A stretch of DNA of 64,000 nt from Ulota crispa (Eukaryota; Streptophyta; Bryopsida; Orthotrichales; Orthotrichaceae), in assembly GCA_963920765.1 (NCBI GenBank), contig OY987246.1:2234501-2298500 (forward strand). Reading direction: 5' to 3'. Under the pieces are notes generated by a model. The model saw nothing but the letters and a program-made list of their open reading frames with translations. It was not told the DNA's origin and searched no databases. The position numbers were made by a program, and so were the translations under genes. Of this stretch, positions 12,295 through 22,568 are shown one piece after another; within the stretch, counting starts at the first letter, position 1, and each line of letters opens with the position of its first letter.

Positions 12295-15200
12295 ATGGAG
12301 AAGATGGGGAGCTTGATGGAAGCGCTGCGGCACCACAAGAGTCGGCCAACGCCGATACACTCGCACCATCACCAGCCGTTCCCGGCAGTGGAGAATCATG
12401 CGGCACCAGCTCCGACCTCGCTCTGGGCGCCGCGCATCAAGTCCCCGCCATATCCAACGAACACGCCGTGGCAGAACTTCGTCCTGAACGCCGGCACATG
12501 CCATGAGAATCTGCATCCGTTTCTCGTGCAGCTTCAACCGGATTGCTTCTCGCTGTCCCACCCTCCACGAGCTCCAACGTCCGCATTCATCTTCACGCCC
12601 TTTGTCGCCGATCTTACCTTCCGCCTCCTGGAGCCCTGCCACTCCTCCTCGCACGTCATCTCCCGCTACGACGATCTCAGCCTCACTGTCGACTTCGGCA
12701 ACTTTGCAGTGCCGTTAGTGCGAGGATCCCCGTACATCACCGTCCTCGTCTCCGAGGGCACACCCGCGTTTTCCACCATCCACGCCGTGGTTGGCTTTTG
12801 GGCGAATCACAAGCGTACCAAGCACCGCATCACGCTCAACAACGGACAAACCTGGGTGGTGTACTCGTCCTCTCCGCTACATCTCTCGTGTGAACTCAAA
12901 TCTGAGTGTGCATTCCAAGGCGTGATACGCGTGACGGTCGTATCCGGACGTGAAGAAGGTGAAGATGACGAGAGCTTGCTTGACAAGTACCGCAACTGTT
13001 ACCCGATCGGGGGTGTTGTTGAATTCTATGAGAATTTTGAAGTGATTTACAAGTGGGAGACTCAAGGCGATGGTGAGCTGTTGATGCTGACGTTACCTCA
13101 ACATCGAGAGATTATGTCCAATTGTTACACGAGGACGTTACCGACTGTTTCGTTTCGAAGCTTGGATGGCGATCTGCAAGGAGTTGTGGGACATAAGTGG
13201 GGGCTGTTGGTGAAAAACCTGGAGCTTCGGTGGCACTCGGCAACGGGGATTCATGATGTGCAAGCGAGAGCTCAAGTTGTGGAGGCGCTGGAACGGGATG
13301 TCAGAGAGCTTGTGGCGATCACCACCCCGTCAACTTATTTTCATGGGAAGGCTCTGGCGCGTGCTGCGAGGTTGGCTCTCATTGCGGAGGAGATGAAGCT
13401 GTTCAACCTTGTTGGGAAAGTGGTGGAGTTTTTGCAGAAGGCGATTACTCCGTGGTTTTTGGGAGAGTTTCAAGGGAATGCGTTGGTGTATGATACCACT
13501 TGGGGTGGGATTATCAGTCGCGATGGGTCGAGAGATCCGGGCGCTGATTTTGGGCTTGGAGTTTATAACGATCATCACTTCCATCTCGGCTACTTCGTTT
13601 ATGCAGGTAATGTGCCAGCCCTTAGCACTCTTGTCTCACATAAGAACCTCTTCTCAATTTTTTGTTTATTAAAAACCAGCACATCCTTGCTCCCTCCAGA
13701 ACTATGTTGATCACAACATGGCTTATGAAAGTTGGTCATTTTGAAATCATGAAATCTTGTTCCTTTAGGAATAGAGTCTGGGCTCGGATACATCTCCAAT
13801 GCAGGTTTGCTTCAACAGCCAATTGAGCTCATATCAGAACCATTTTGACTGATGAACTCTCATCTCTCTCTGTTTCGTTCAAGTTGTGCGCAATGCAGTT
13901 TTTCAGGGGTCGTTTAGTTGCAGTGTTTGATTTGTTGCTGGTTCGTTGTTGTGGTGTGTTGTGTGACGCAACAGGTGCGGTGTTGGCGAGGCTGGACCAT
14001 TACTGGGCGCAGAACTTCAAGCCCCACATGTACGCCCTCATCCACGACTACATGAGCATAGAACGTCATGACTTCCCCCGCCTCCGCAATTTTGATTGCT
14101 ACACGCTGCACTCGTGGGCAAGTGGGCTCACAGAATTTGCCGATGGACGCAACCAGGAGTCCACCAGTGAGGCAGTGCATGCTTACTACGCAGCTGCTTT
14201 GGCAGGGTTGGCTTACAACGACTTCGACATGGTGACTCTTGCCAGCACTCTGTGTGCTCTTGAGAATCGAGCTTCGCAGCTCCTGTGGCATGTGCCGTCG
14301 AGCAGCACGCTGTACGAGCCTGAGTTTGTTGCAGAGAATCGTGTGGTGTCCATAGTGTGGTCGACCAAGCGCGACAGTGGCTTGTGGTTTGCAGGTGAGA
14401 ATGACACCATGAACTCAATCACGTCACAATACTTCAACATTAGGGAAAATTTGATGGATACCCCTGAAGTTTGCGATATTTGTATAAATCCCCTGGTTTT
14501 TCAAAAATTGCACGGGTACCCTTAGACATGATTTCCAGGGGTTTATTTTGTTGTGCTCGTCTCTTCCTTCATGACCAACGTTGAAGCAGGGAGTGCCATA
14601 GGACAGAAAAGAAGCAATTTGCGCACAAATAGAAAAGGAAGTGACATCCACAACGTAACAAACGCCTTTAAATTACAATCCAAGGGTATTTGTGCAATTT
14701 CTGAAAAATCAGGGGTATCTATACTAATATCGCAAACTTCAGGGGTATCCATCAAATTTTCCCTCAACATTAACCCTCAGTCCTCACAAATTTCTTCTCA
14801 TATCCGAGGGTCACTTACTTAGGTCTCTGTCTTTCCTCATGTTTTCACTCACTATAGATCATACCAAAATGAAAGTCCGTACTTGATAAAATAAATTATT
14901 TAGGTTTTGATCATTTTGAGTAATTTACATAGAAACCTGCAGTCGACATGCTTCGAATGAAAACACCGTCGAACTTGAACATATATTTATGGATCTGTCA
15001 ACAGTCATAGTTGTTGGCTCTTGAAAGCTACATTTTTCAAACTCTCATATCTCACTTGATTTTACTCTTTTTTTGTGATTGAACAACGTAACAAAATTCT
15101 GATAGGGTTTGTAGAGTTGACTGAAATTGTCATCACGTGGACTGAATTAGTATTTTTGTGGCTGATATACCCCCGTAGGGTCTTCGATGGCATTTTAGTA

Positions 15201-15595
15201 GTAAGAATGAGGATGTAAGTATTATGATGTCGAAAGTTGTTCTGAACTACCTGGAATTGTTTTGAAAATTTGTTCGTGCAGGGGCTGAGCGGCGTGACTG
15301 CCGGCTTGGCATCCAAGTGCTGCCCATAACACCCATCACGGAGGACATGTTTCGAGACAAACGGTACGTGAAGGAGCTCGTGGAGTGGACCATGCAGTCC
15401 ATCAACAACGAAGGCGTGACGGATGCATGGCGAGGCTTCGTGTACGCCTTGAAAGCCATTTACCACCCCACGGCTGCACTGGAGGAGACCCTGAACCTCA
15501 ATGGCCATGACGATGGCAACTCCTTTACAAACCTTCTGTGGTGGATTCACACACGGCAAGCGCTTTCTTCTCACCCACAGCCACTGCAACGCTAA
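12295..15595 (+). CDS. Endo-1,3-beta-glucanase, glycoside hydrolase family 81 (copy 1)
   Basis: Three exons: 12295-13606, 13975-14394 and 15282-15595. GT-AG introns and phases match, giving 681 residues. The first ATG in the open frame is 12295. The beta-sandwich-like N-terminal half begins after a His/Pro-rich leader; the catalytic half carries YDTTWGG, DPGADFG, NDHHFHLGY (Asp at about 426, the likely acid) and GRNQESTSEA (Glu at about 499 and 503, the likely base region). It ends with the conserved LGIQVLPITP and LLWWIHTR blocks. GH81 enzymes cut beta-1,3-glucans such as callose or fungal wall glucan. I see no clear signal peptide at this start: the N-terminus is charged and His-rich, so secretion is uncertain. 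Intron 2 contains a Mutator-like MITE. An essentially identical second copy lies 37,600 bp downstream. Confidence 0.93.
14443..14763. mobile_element. Mutator-like MITE in GH81 intron 2 (copy 1)
   Basis: The ends form long inverted repeats of about 75 bp starting GGGAAAATTTGATGGATACC. The element is flanked by a perfect 9-bp direct repeat, TCAACATTA, at 14434-14442 and 14764-14772. A 9-bp target duplication with long TIRs starting in G is characteristic of Mutator-like elements. It is 321 bp long with no transposase, so it is non-autonomous. It sits wholly inside the intron and does not touch the splice sites. Confidence 0.9.
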
Positions 15596-17913
15596 GCTAT
15601 ACAGCAGCTCTGAGGGAGGGTGAACTCAAAGGTCGGTATTTTGTTCACAGCCCAGCTCTCACTCTCTTCATTTGCACCGAACTCTCCCTCTCTCTGTTTC
15701 TTCCTTACTTTCTGTCTTTCTTTCTTATTGAAGGTGGTGTAGATATTGTGGATATTCGTAGATGGTATTGATAAACTGTCACGCATTTGGTATTGCCGTG
15801 AAGTTAAATGACACTTTCAAGTAGAGTGGGATTTTAGCATTGCTCGAGTCCACGCTAAGGAAAGGTTTTAGTGTGGGCGACAGCAATAAGAGTGCTTTTA
15901 TGTGTAAGCCTCTCTTGAAGAATTAGATTAGAGGACACTCCGGGATTTTGGAATTGTGGTGCGTGCAGCCACGAAGCGAAGTCAAGTCACGCAACGTTTT
16001 GTATTTTAGTGTTCCATAGCTTAGTTTTATGCAACTGATTCCAGATCTCTCACTCGTTTTCTGTAGAGTTGGCGTGTATGGAAGGCATTGTAGGTCGTCT
16101 ATTTGTGTTGCAATGAAGAAAACAGAACAAAATGAATGGAAGGCGGGTCTCAGTTTTAAAGATTTTCCCAACATGTTTGAAGCATATCTTGTTTCTAGTG
16201 AGATTATGTAAATATCAAGGTAGGTATCAGTAGAAATGTGATATGCATGCATGTATGGGCATCAGTGTATTTATTGGGGTGTATTGGTTTGAATGTGATA
16301 AATTTATTGTTAGTAGTATCGAACATTCAATGTTTGCCTCTTTGATCCTATGTGGCCATTAAAATATGGTAGTGAGAACTGGAACCAAATACGTTAAAAT
16401 ATGATTGATTGACTCTAACCATGGTATACAAAATTCAGTATTATGCAACAATATTTCAAATTAAGTAACGAAAAAAAGAATTGTTATGAGAGTTAACATA
16501 TTGAGATATTAGAGTAGTAAGGGTTGTTATTTCCATAACAAAACTACATTATTTTCACAGTACTAAACATTACTTTACTGGTTCAACCAAGGGTATAAAA
16601 AAAGAACACCATGATAAATAAATAAAAAGGGCCTAGATTATGAAGTATACCCTATGCTCTTCATATCCAATGTTTGGTTGCCACCTTAACAAAAAATGGG
16701 CTCCATTGAGGTTATCATAAAAGTCAACTCTATTGGGAACACTTGCGCAAATTATGAACAAGTTTTTCATCCAATGTAAATTATGTTCAAATGAAATCAT
16801 TTTATAATTTTGTAGGTAGTTTTTCATATCATATGCTTATAGAAATAGTGAATTATTACATTGGTGGAATCATGCACATGTGAAGCATGATTGCAACAAT
16901 GCATTACATCTTTGGCAGGCCACGACCATGATTTTGACATAAATCGTAGTTAAAATAATGTTATTGCAAGTCCAATAGCATGAGATTATTTCTTATATAC
17001 TACTCTTTTTTAGTCAATGCAAGTGCCATGAACTTATGAAACTTACCCTTTTTGTTTTGTGATCAATATTTGTGATCTTTACACTAAGGCACACACAGAG
17101 ATTAGAAGCTTGAAAATTTGAAAACAAGTGCACAAAACCCTACTTTTGGTCACAACATTACATCAACATGCTTGAAGAGAAATAACTTTAAAAATACTCA
17201 CAATTTTCTTGGTTGTGAACTAAAACTACTAACCCTTGGAACTCCTCTTCCAAGACCAATTACCCTTTGAACTTATCTTCTTTCAATATTAGGCTCTATT
17301 TTTTTTGAAATTTTCTTTCTCCTCAATTTTGCATTTTAATAATCACACTCAAGGTGTGTGGCATCACTACATCCAATTGGCTCAACTGTTGATATCTAAG
17401 AAGCTAGAACTAAAGTGCAAGCATTTGGATTTGGTCTGCCAAAACGCAAGTATGTAATAAAATTCGGCTTGTACGAAGTAAATGGTTTTTTTGCAAAAGT
17501 GCAAGAAAACAAAAACTCCATCATGAGCGCAAAACACTCCTCAAATTTAAGAGTGAATTTGCAACATTTTCAAGCAATGTTTTTTGTGCTAATTATTTAC
17601 ATTTCAATACAAAATGAAACAAAGATTGTAAGCAAAGTGAGGCATGCTATCAACAAAGTTTTGAGAAGTGCTTCAAGAATTTATTGCAATTGATGAAGCA
17701 CACAACTATTGTTGCAACTCTAGGTTACTTTCACTTTCACAATTATTACAACTTTTCCTAAAAGATTTTTTAGGGTTTAACCTTTATTCCCTAAAGGCCC
17801 AAGTGTTCCCTTGGGGGTCAATTTTACCCACCCAGAGGCGCACCCAAACTTGTGAGGGACCGTTTAGAGCCCTCACTTAGGCTCATGTGCAGGGCCCATG
17901 TGCAAGGCCCTAT
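15596..17913. other. 3' flank of GH81 copy 1, no gene recognised
   Basis: The first few hundred bases should be the 3' untranslated region. From about 16200 the DNA becomes very AT-rich, with only short meaningless open frames. The phrase ttaacctttattccctaaag at 17777 resembles the ends of the TTAA elements elsewhere in the window, but I found no partner end. This stretch is duplicated at 53196-55513. Confidence 0.5.
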
Positions 17914-18215
17914 TGTTAGAAGTTGATACTTGTGTTGAGTGAAGAGTGTTAGGATAAGGATTATATTAATAGGCTCTACACATAATTAACTAGAGTTCAT
18001 TGCAGTTTACTTTAGTAAAGGGATCCCATGGACTATAATTAGAGGACTTTTACTTTCTATCTTTACTCTATATATAGTGGGGAAAACCTACTTGGAATAA
18101 CACTCTTGTTATTTATTTTTGGTTGCATACTTTGGTTCTTTGTTGTGTTCTCTATTCCCAATACAATTGAGCTATTTTCTTTTTGAGCTACCGTATTTTC
18201 TTTTTGAGCTTTGCC
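17914..18215 (+). promoter_or_regulatory. Promoter region of the two-exon gene, possibly a solo LTR fragment
   Basis: The stretch starts TGTTAGAAGTTGATACTTGT and has a strong TATA-like tatatatagtgggg at 18070-18083, about 140 bp before the ATG. The TGTTAG start, TATA box and TTTG/GAGCT-rich leader are reminiscent of a Copia-type LTR. However, I could not find a matching CA end, a target duplication or a second LTR. Just before the ATG, copy 1 carries a short tandem repeat of tattttctttttgagct that is absent from copy 2. Confidence 0.35.
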
Positions 18216-18855
18216 ATGTCGGGTCCTTTTGGGAGCGCAAAGTCGGACAGCAACTTACAACCGCGGCCTCCAAGCACAGATTCACGCACATATTCGGAGA
18301 AATTGGACGATCTGATGAAGCAAGTGGACTTCCTTATGGAGGAGAATGAGTTTTTTAAGAAGGAGCATATCAAGCGACTTCACTATAGAGAACTCACAAA
18401 AGCGTGGTGCACTAGGGATTTGGTAACTTGCGCCGGTGAAATTTGGAAGCGGTGCGTTCTGAAGGGAGGAGGAGGCGGAGAGACTGGGCTATGGGATGCA
18501 AATAAACAACAATTTGTTCAAGTAAGTTTCTACCTCCTTGCTTGCTTTCCATTTCTTTTGTGGAGGTGGTTAATCAAAAAGATTCTAATGCTATTCACTC
18601 TTGTAACAGGGCGCAGGGACTGCTATGTGCATGAGTGGGGATATTCCTATGATGATGGAGATTTCACGAGAGTGTATCCTCGCTTGCAACGATGCAGCGC
18701 ATTTCACAACGATCAAGAGTCTCGACGAGGCTGTCCTTAACAGCGAGAGAGCAATTCTCATGTTTCCGGAGTTGAAGAATTCACACACTAGCGAGTGCAG
18801 GACGATTATGAACTATGGACGTTTTAAGACCTTTCTTCCAGATAACTTTGTATAG
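18216..18855 (+). CDS. Unknown two-exon protein, coiled-coil N-terminus (183 aa, copy 1)
   Basis: Exon 1 is 18216-18521 and exon 2 is 18610-18855, with an 88-bp GT-AG phase-0 intron. The protein starts MSGPFGSAKSD, then has a charged, probably coiled-coil stretch (EKLDDLMKQVDFLMEENEFF, about residues 28-47). Next is a Trp/Cys-containing block (KAWCTRDLVTCAGEIWKRC), a poly-Gly run (GGGGG), and a conserved C-terminal half with LACNDAAHF, LDEAVLNSERAI and MNYGRFKTFLPDNF. I do not recognise the family. Conservation of frame, intron and C-terminus in the diverged paralogue at 55760-56384 argues that it is a real gene. It lies between GH81 and the shugoshin-like gene on the same strand. Confidence 0.75.
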
Positions 18856-19131
18856 TTTTGTCTCCCTGGCTAGCGCTTCAGCAAACTCTTGACTTCTAAG
18901 AGTACTAGGTTAAATTGAAATCCACATTGAGATGTTCTTGTTCTAGCTTTATGGCGCTTTGTTTCTTTCAACCTAAAATTGTTTTGTTAGGAGGCAGTGC
19001 TATGCATATGCTGCCAATTTTGTTGAATCACAGTGCTCCAATCATTTAGAAGCAAGCAGAAACTCTTTTGGAGAGATAGACTACGTCAATAAATTGAAAT
19101 CCGCACTGAGGTGTTCTTGTTCTGGCTTTAA
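18856..19131. repeat. Imperfect tandem duplication downstream of the two-exon gene
   Basis: A segment beginning ttgaaatccacattgagatg at 18914 and continuing through 'ctagctttatggcgctttgtttctttcaa' is repeated from 19091. The second repeat is split by the TTAA element at 19132-19899 and resumes at 19904. The same tandem pair exists, unsplit in its second unit, in copy 2 near 56440-56700. No coding signal is seen. Confidence 0.7.
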
Positions 19132-19899
19132 CCCTTTAGGGCCGAGAGAGCCAGTTTTGGTTGATTGAAACACTATTTTTGAAATAGCTTTTTAAGCATG
19201 CTGCGGTTACAAATGACATGTGAACAAAGTTGGAGGGCACGGGAATTTTGGATCAAACCAACCCATGTACATTGTTGTTGGATTTATAATGAATCCAGAA
19301 GCTTGGATTGAAGTGAGTCAAGCTCAAGGATTGTGAGTAAAAACTGTACAAAAACCCCCTCACTTTGCAATGCTTGAAATTCTTGTCCAAACTCAAATTG
19401 ATTTGAAATAATTTTCATATGCTTGGTATGAAGGTCATCTACCAGATTGCAGTTTATCAAATTCACATTTGGGCTCTAAAAAGACACAAATTTGACCTCA
19501 CAACACCGTGTCTAATTTTAGAAATAATAAAGCCCTCAACCTAGCATGGATGTGTTATAATCTTTGTGGTCGCTTGGGCAAAGCTTGCAAGATTTGACCA
19601 AGTAATAGATCTAGTAGTATGTATTCCATCTATACGGATAGATCTTGACAAAATCTAGCCATTTATTGAGAAAAGATGAAAAAAGGCTGCTAACCAATGA
19701 TCTCAAATATGATTTTCAATTTTACCTCAAGTGGCTAAAAACACTATTAAAAAATTTAAACTTTCAAATCTAACATTGTAAAGTTTCAGAAAAAATTAAT
19801 TCCATAATTTTGTTGGTAGCAATTCGCTAAGCTTAGCCAGTTTAAAAATCAAAGTGCTCACAGCTACCCTGAGCCGGGGGCGCCCTCCGCCATAAAGGG
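19132..19899 (+). mobile_element. piggyBac-like TTAA MITE 'A' with empty site in paralogue
   Basis: The element is 768 bp, starts CCCTTTAGGGCCGAGAG and ends CGCCATAAAGGG. TTAA lies directly outside each end (19128-19131 and 19900-19903). The paralogous site at about 56643-56656 reads ggctttacggca without insertion, which shows directly that this is a transposed segment and that TTAA was the target. TTAA targets with CCC...GGG termini are the hallmark of piggyBac. No transposase frame is present. A related copy, inverted, is at 33470-35013. Confidence 0.88.
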
Positions 19900-20281
19900 T
19901 TAAGGCGCTCTGTTTCTTTCAATGTAAAATTGTTTTGTAAGGAAACACACCTTCGTCCAGTCCTTCTGAAGTTCTCTTGGCGTTTCATGCGTGCATTTGC
20001 CTGTCTTAATGTTTCCTTCTTGCTGTTTAATAGTCGGTTCTCGTGTATACCTTCCTTCCTCGTAACCCTAACTTGCTTGTCAATGTTGTAGGGACACTAT
20101 CTGCTTCATGTTGTGTATCTTCTATGGTAACACTCTTCTCTAGAACAGTAGGCACGTAATGCTGATTTTGAGTGAATGTTTTCCCGATGCGCCGAGGCTC
20201 CTGATGCGACAAACAGGGGAGAACATACAGAAGCGCGTAACCCGTTCATTGTAGAATTGTATACAGTGTGTGATTTTGAAG

Positions 20282-22568
20282 AAGAAGCTGGCCGGGGAGT
20301 CGAGGACAGGGAGAAGGACGTTGGGAGCAACACCGCCCCACAGGCGCCGCCTGTCAAATATTACCAACCAGGTTGTCAATGGCAGCAGCTCAGCTGGTCC
20401 AATGAGAATGAACTTGTCAAGAGCATTATTTTACAACACCAGTGATTTGCAGCTTCAGCAGGTGATACACTTAACTTTAGTTTCTTGCCCTACATGCTTT
20501 TGTTGTGAAGGTCACTCAAGCTTGTTTTTAGGTTTTCATCGCCTGGTGCATTTCCACAGCCAGCTAATTGCACCACCAGGATAGTGTGATCGACCTTTTC
20601 CTGCCGTGACTTGTACCCTCTCTGACATGGTATAAGCGGACAATCGCTCTTTTTTCATATGTAACTTAATCCTCAAGAGTGCCTCCTTGCTTGTGCCGTA
20701 TCGCGTGATTGGGAGCTGCTTTAGGAACCGAGGATCTTTTCCGCATTCGCAAAGCTTTTTTAATTATTTCATATCTTAGCCTAAGTTCGACCGTAGATTT
20801 CTTTGTTTTCGTGAATGTGATGATGCTAGATAACCAAGATACATTTCGTCTTACTTCTCCGACAGATGTGGGATCCGTGGATGGTTATAGAACTAATTCT
20901 TTGTTCTGCTGTAAGCAGGAGATCAAGAAGCTCGAGCAGATAAACGGCGAGAAAGATATGATCATAGCTGAAAAAGAGTATCCACTCCAGGTTTATTGAA
21001 GTGGACTGTATTCATCTCGAAATTTGTTTTAACCTGATTGGCACCAAATCCATTATAGTTGAATTTGATGAATTAGTACTTTTGTGACTTCGCCACTTGG
21101 AAGGCCAAGTTAATTTGCAGTGTCTACGTTTCGGTGTCTAGTCTCAGTTCTAATGCTTACGGCTCGTTCCGAATGCTTCTTACTGTATCAGGATTGCTGC
21201 TGGGGATTTCTTAATGAGGAGTAGGTTTTAACTTGAGAACAAGAGATCGCTATCTAGATTCATTTTCCTGCATTATTGGTGGATGTTGATGCTTCTTCAT
21301 ACAATTGATGCCAGCGCAATGTGTCGTAGCTTATACCTTAATCATTTTACACAGTCAGGAGATAGAATCGCGAAAGCTCTCCATGCATAAAATGCAGAGA
21401 GAATTCTATACCAACATTTGCGAACGATCTCAGCAGAATGAGGAAATTATCAGCTTCAATACCCGCCTTTCTAAGGTAGGAAGGGTTTATCTGCTTCGCT
21501 CTTCTCAGTGACTTTTTGTAGTGGCTCGGGTGTAAACCGGCTGAATGATTAGGCTCCCTGTTCGGCATTGGTGTTATATATTTGCAGTGCAATTTTTACT
21601 CTGACTGAGTTTTGTCCCATTATGGCTTCGGTGAGTTGGTCCCTCTGAAAGAGATTGAGATACTGAGCTGTTTTGAGCAAAAGGTGAAGTTTTTTTTTTT
21701 TTTTTTCTTTCATTTGTTTCAGCACACCTAATTCTCTTGTTTCGTGTTGCTGTAAATTATTCTGACAGGGACTGAGCTACGCGCGCGAACAAGGAAGTAC
21801 TCTATCTTCAATGTCCCTTCGGATCATATCCTTACTCCTCCCGTCCAACCGCCTGCGCAGCTCAAATTGTTACATCATGAGTACACCCAAATGGCACACG
21901 TCTACAAAGTCCAATGAGAACGAGCTGCAGGTACTGCATGCTCTTCTTTTGTCTTTTGTTCAATCTTCAACGATGGTTTCCCCTGAAAAATAACCCCGAT
22001 CTACGTTCGAAATGTACATCGCTACTAGTTTGAAACAGCCTCATACTTTTTACTTCGACCACGATGTTACCGAACGGGAAATGATAGCAGATGATTTCAA
22101 TCTGTGGTGAACCTTTTAACCACAAAGCTTTTCGGCTGTCACCCTTTACGCAGACAAGACTAGCAGAGATACAAGATCGATTGAAGCGGTTTTGTGAGGA
22201 GAAGAAAGAGAAGGTAAACAATGGAAACGGCAAGGCTTCTGTTTTGATGTCCTACGTTCTGTCTAGACCTTTTTTGCCTTACCTTGTTTGTGTCTCTCTG
22301 GTAGCTTGCATATTGATCATGAATTCACGACTCTCATGAAGTTCCGCTAGAAAGTTTGTGCAAGGAAGACTGCATAGCACAGAGAAGTATTTAGTCGTTT
22401 GATCTCGACCTCTTCTCATCGGACGTTTTGATGTGTTTTCTGGACATCCAGGGTTCCAGTGTTCTGGTTAACATAAACGAAATTCCTACAAACGTCACAC
22501 GAAGAACTCGAAACAGCTCTGCACGAGGACATTCAATGGTCGAAGGAGTTTGCCCCTCTTGGCATTGA
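20282..22568 (+). CDS. Coiled-coil protein with shugoshin-like N-terminal motif; start codon apparently lost (copy 1)
   Basis: Six candidate exons, 20282-20461, 20919-20990, 21359-21475, 21769-21930, 22154-22213 and 22452-22568, each have a length divisible by three. Each is bounded by AG/GT, giving one frame of about 235 residues ending TGA. The N-terminus has RRRLSNITNQ, which resembles the RRKLGDITN motif of plant shugoshins. Coiled-coil exons follow (KKLEQINGEKDMI, SRKLSMHKMQREF), and a basic stretch near the end (VTRRTRN) could be the C-terminal basic motif. Shugoshins protect centromeric cohesin in meiosis. The codon aligned with the ATG of the truncated paralogue (57055) is AAG here (20282-20284), and no other in-frame ATG precedes it after the last stop. 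The gene may start in an unseen exon or be dead. Confidence 0.5.

Larger units (their letters stand above)
11036..20325 (+). repeat. Segmental duplication, copy 1
   Basis: This block is repeated in direct orientation at 48623-57098. Homology begins in the first codons of the 5'-nucleotidase (phrase cgaacat.gctaccc) and ends at gacgttggg in the first exon of the coiled-coil gene. It has three zones. The left arm (to 11373) has many substitutions and indels. The core 11374-18090 keeps an exact offset of 37,600 bp, with only two substitutions seen (17412 a/g and 17834 a/g). The right arm after 18091 is clearly diverged. Copy 1 is longer mainly because of a 768-bp transposon at 19132-19899 that copy 2 lacks. 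It carries a GH81 gene, an unknown two-exon gene and the start of a shugoshin-like gene. Confidence 0.95.

Noticed and set aside
11861-12406. 181-residue minus-strand open frame (and a 183-residue one at 12103-12654, both repeated at +37,600)
   Set aside because: They lie antisense to the GC-rich start of the GH81 gene, have low-complexity Pro/Ser composition and no domain. Their conservation in copy 2 only reflects the identity of the core.
15062-15589. 175-residue minus-strand frame over the last GH81 exon
   Set aside because: Antisense shadow of the conserved GH81 C-terminal exon plus intron sequence; no recognisable protein.
17777-17830. TTAACCTTTATTCCC as the left end of another TTAA element
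   Set aside because: No right end with GGG-TTAA could be paired within a plausible distance in either duplicate copy.
21690-21706. Long T run in an intron of the shugoshin-like gene
   Set aside because: Simple homopolymer, common in introns; not evidence for a terminator or retroposed poly-A tail by itself.
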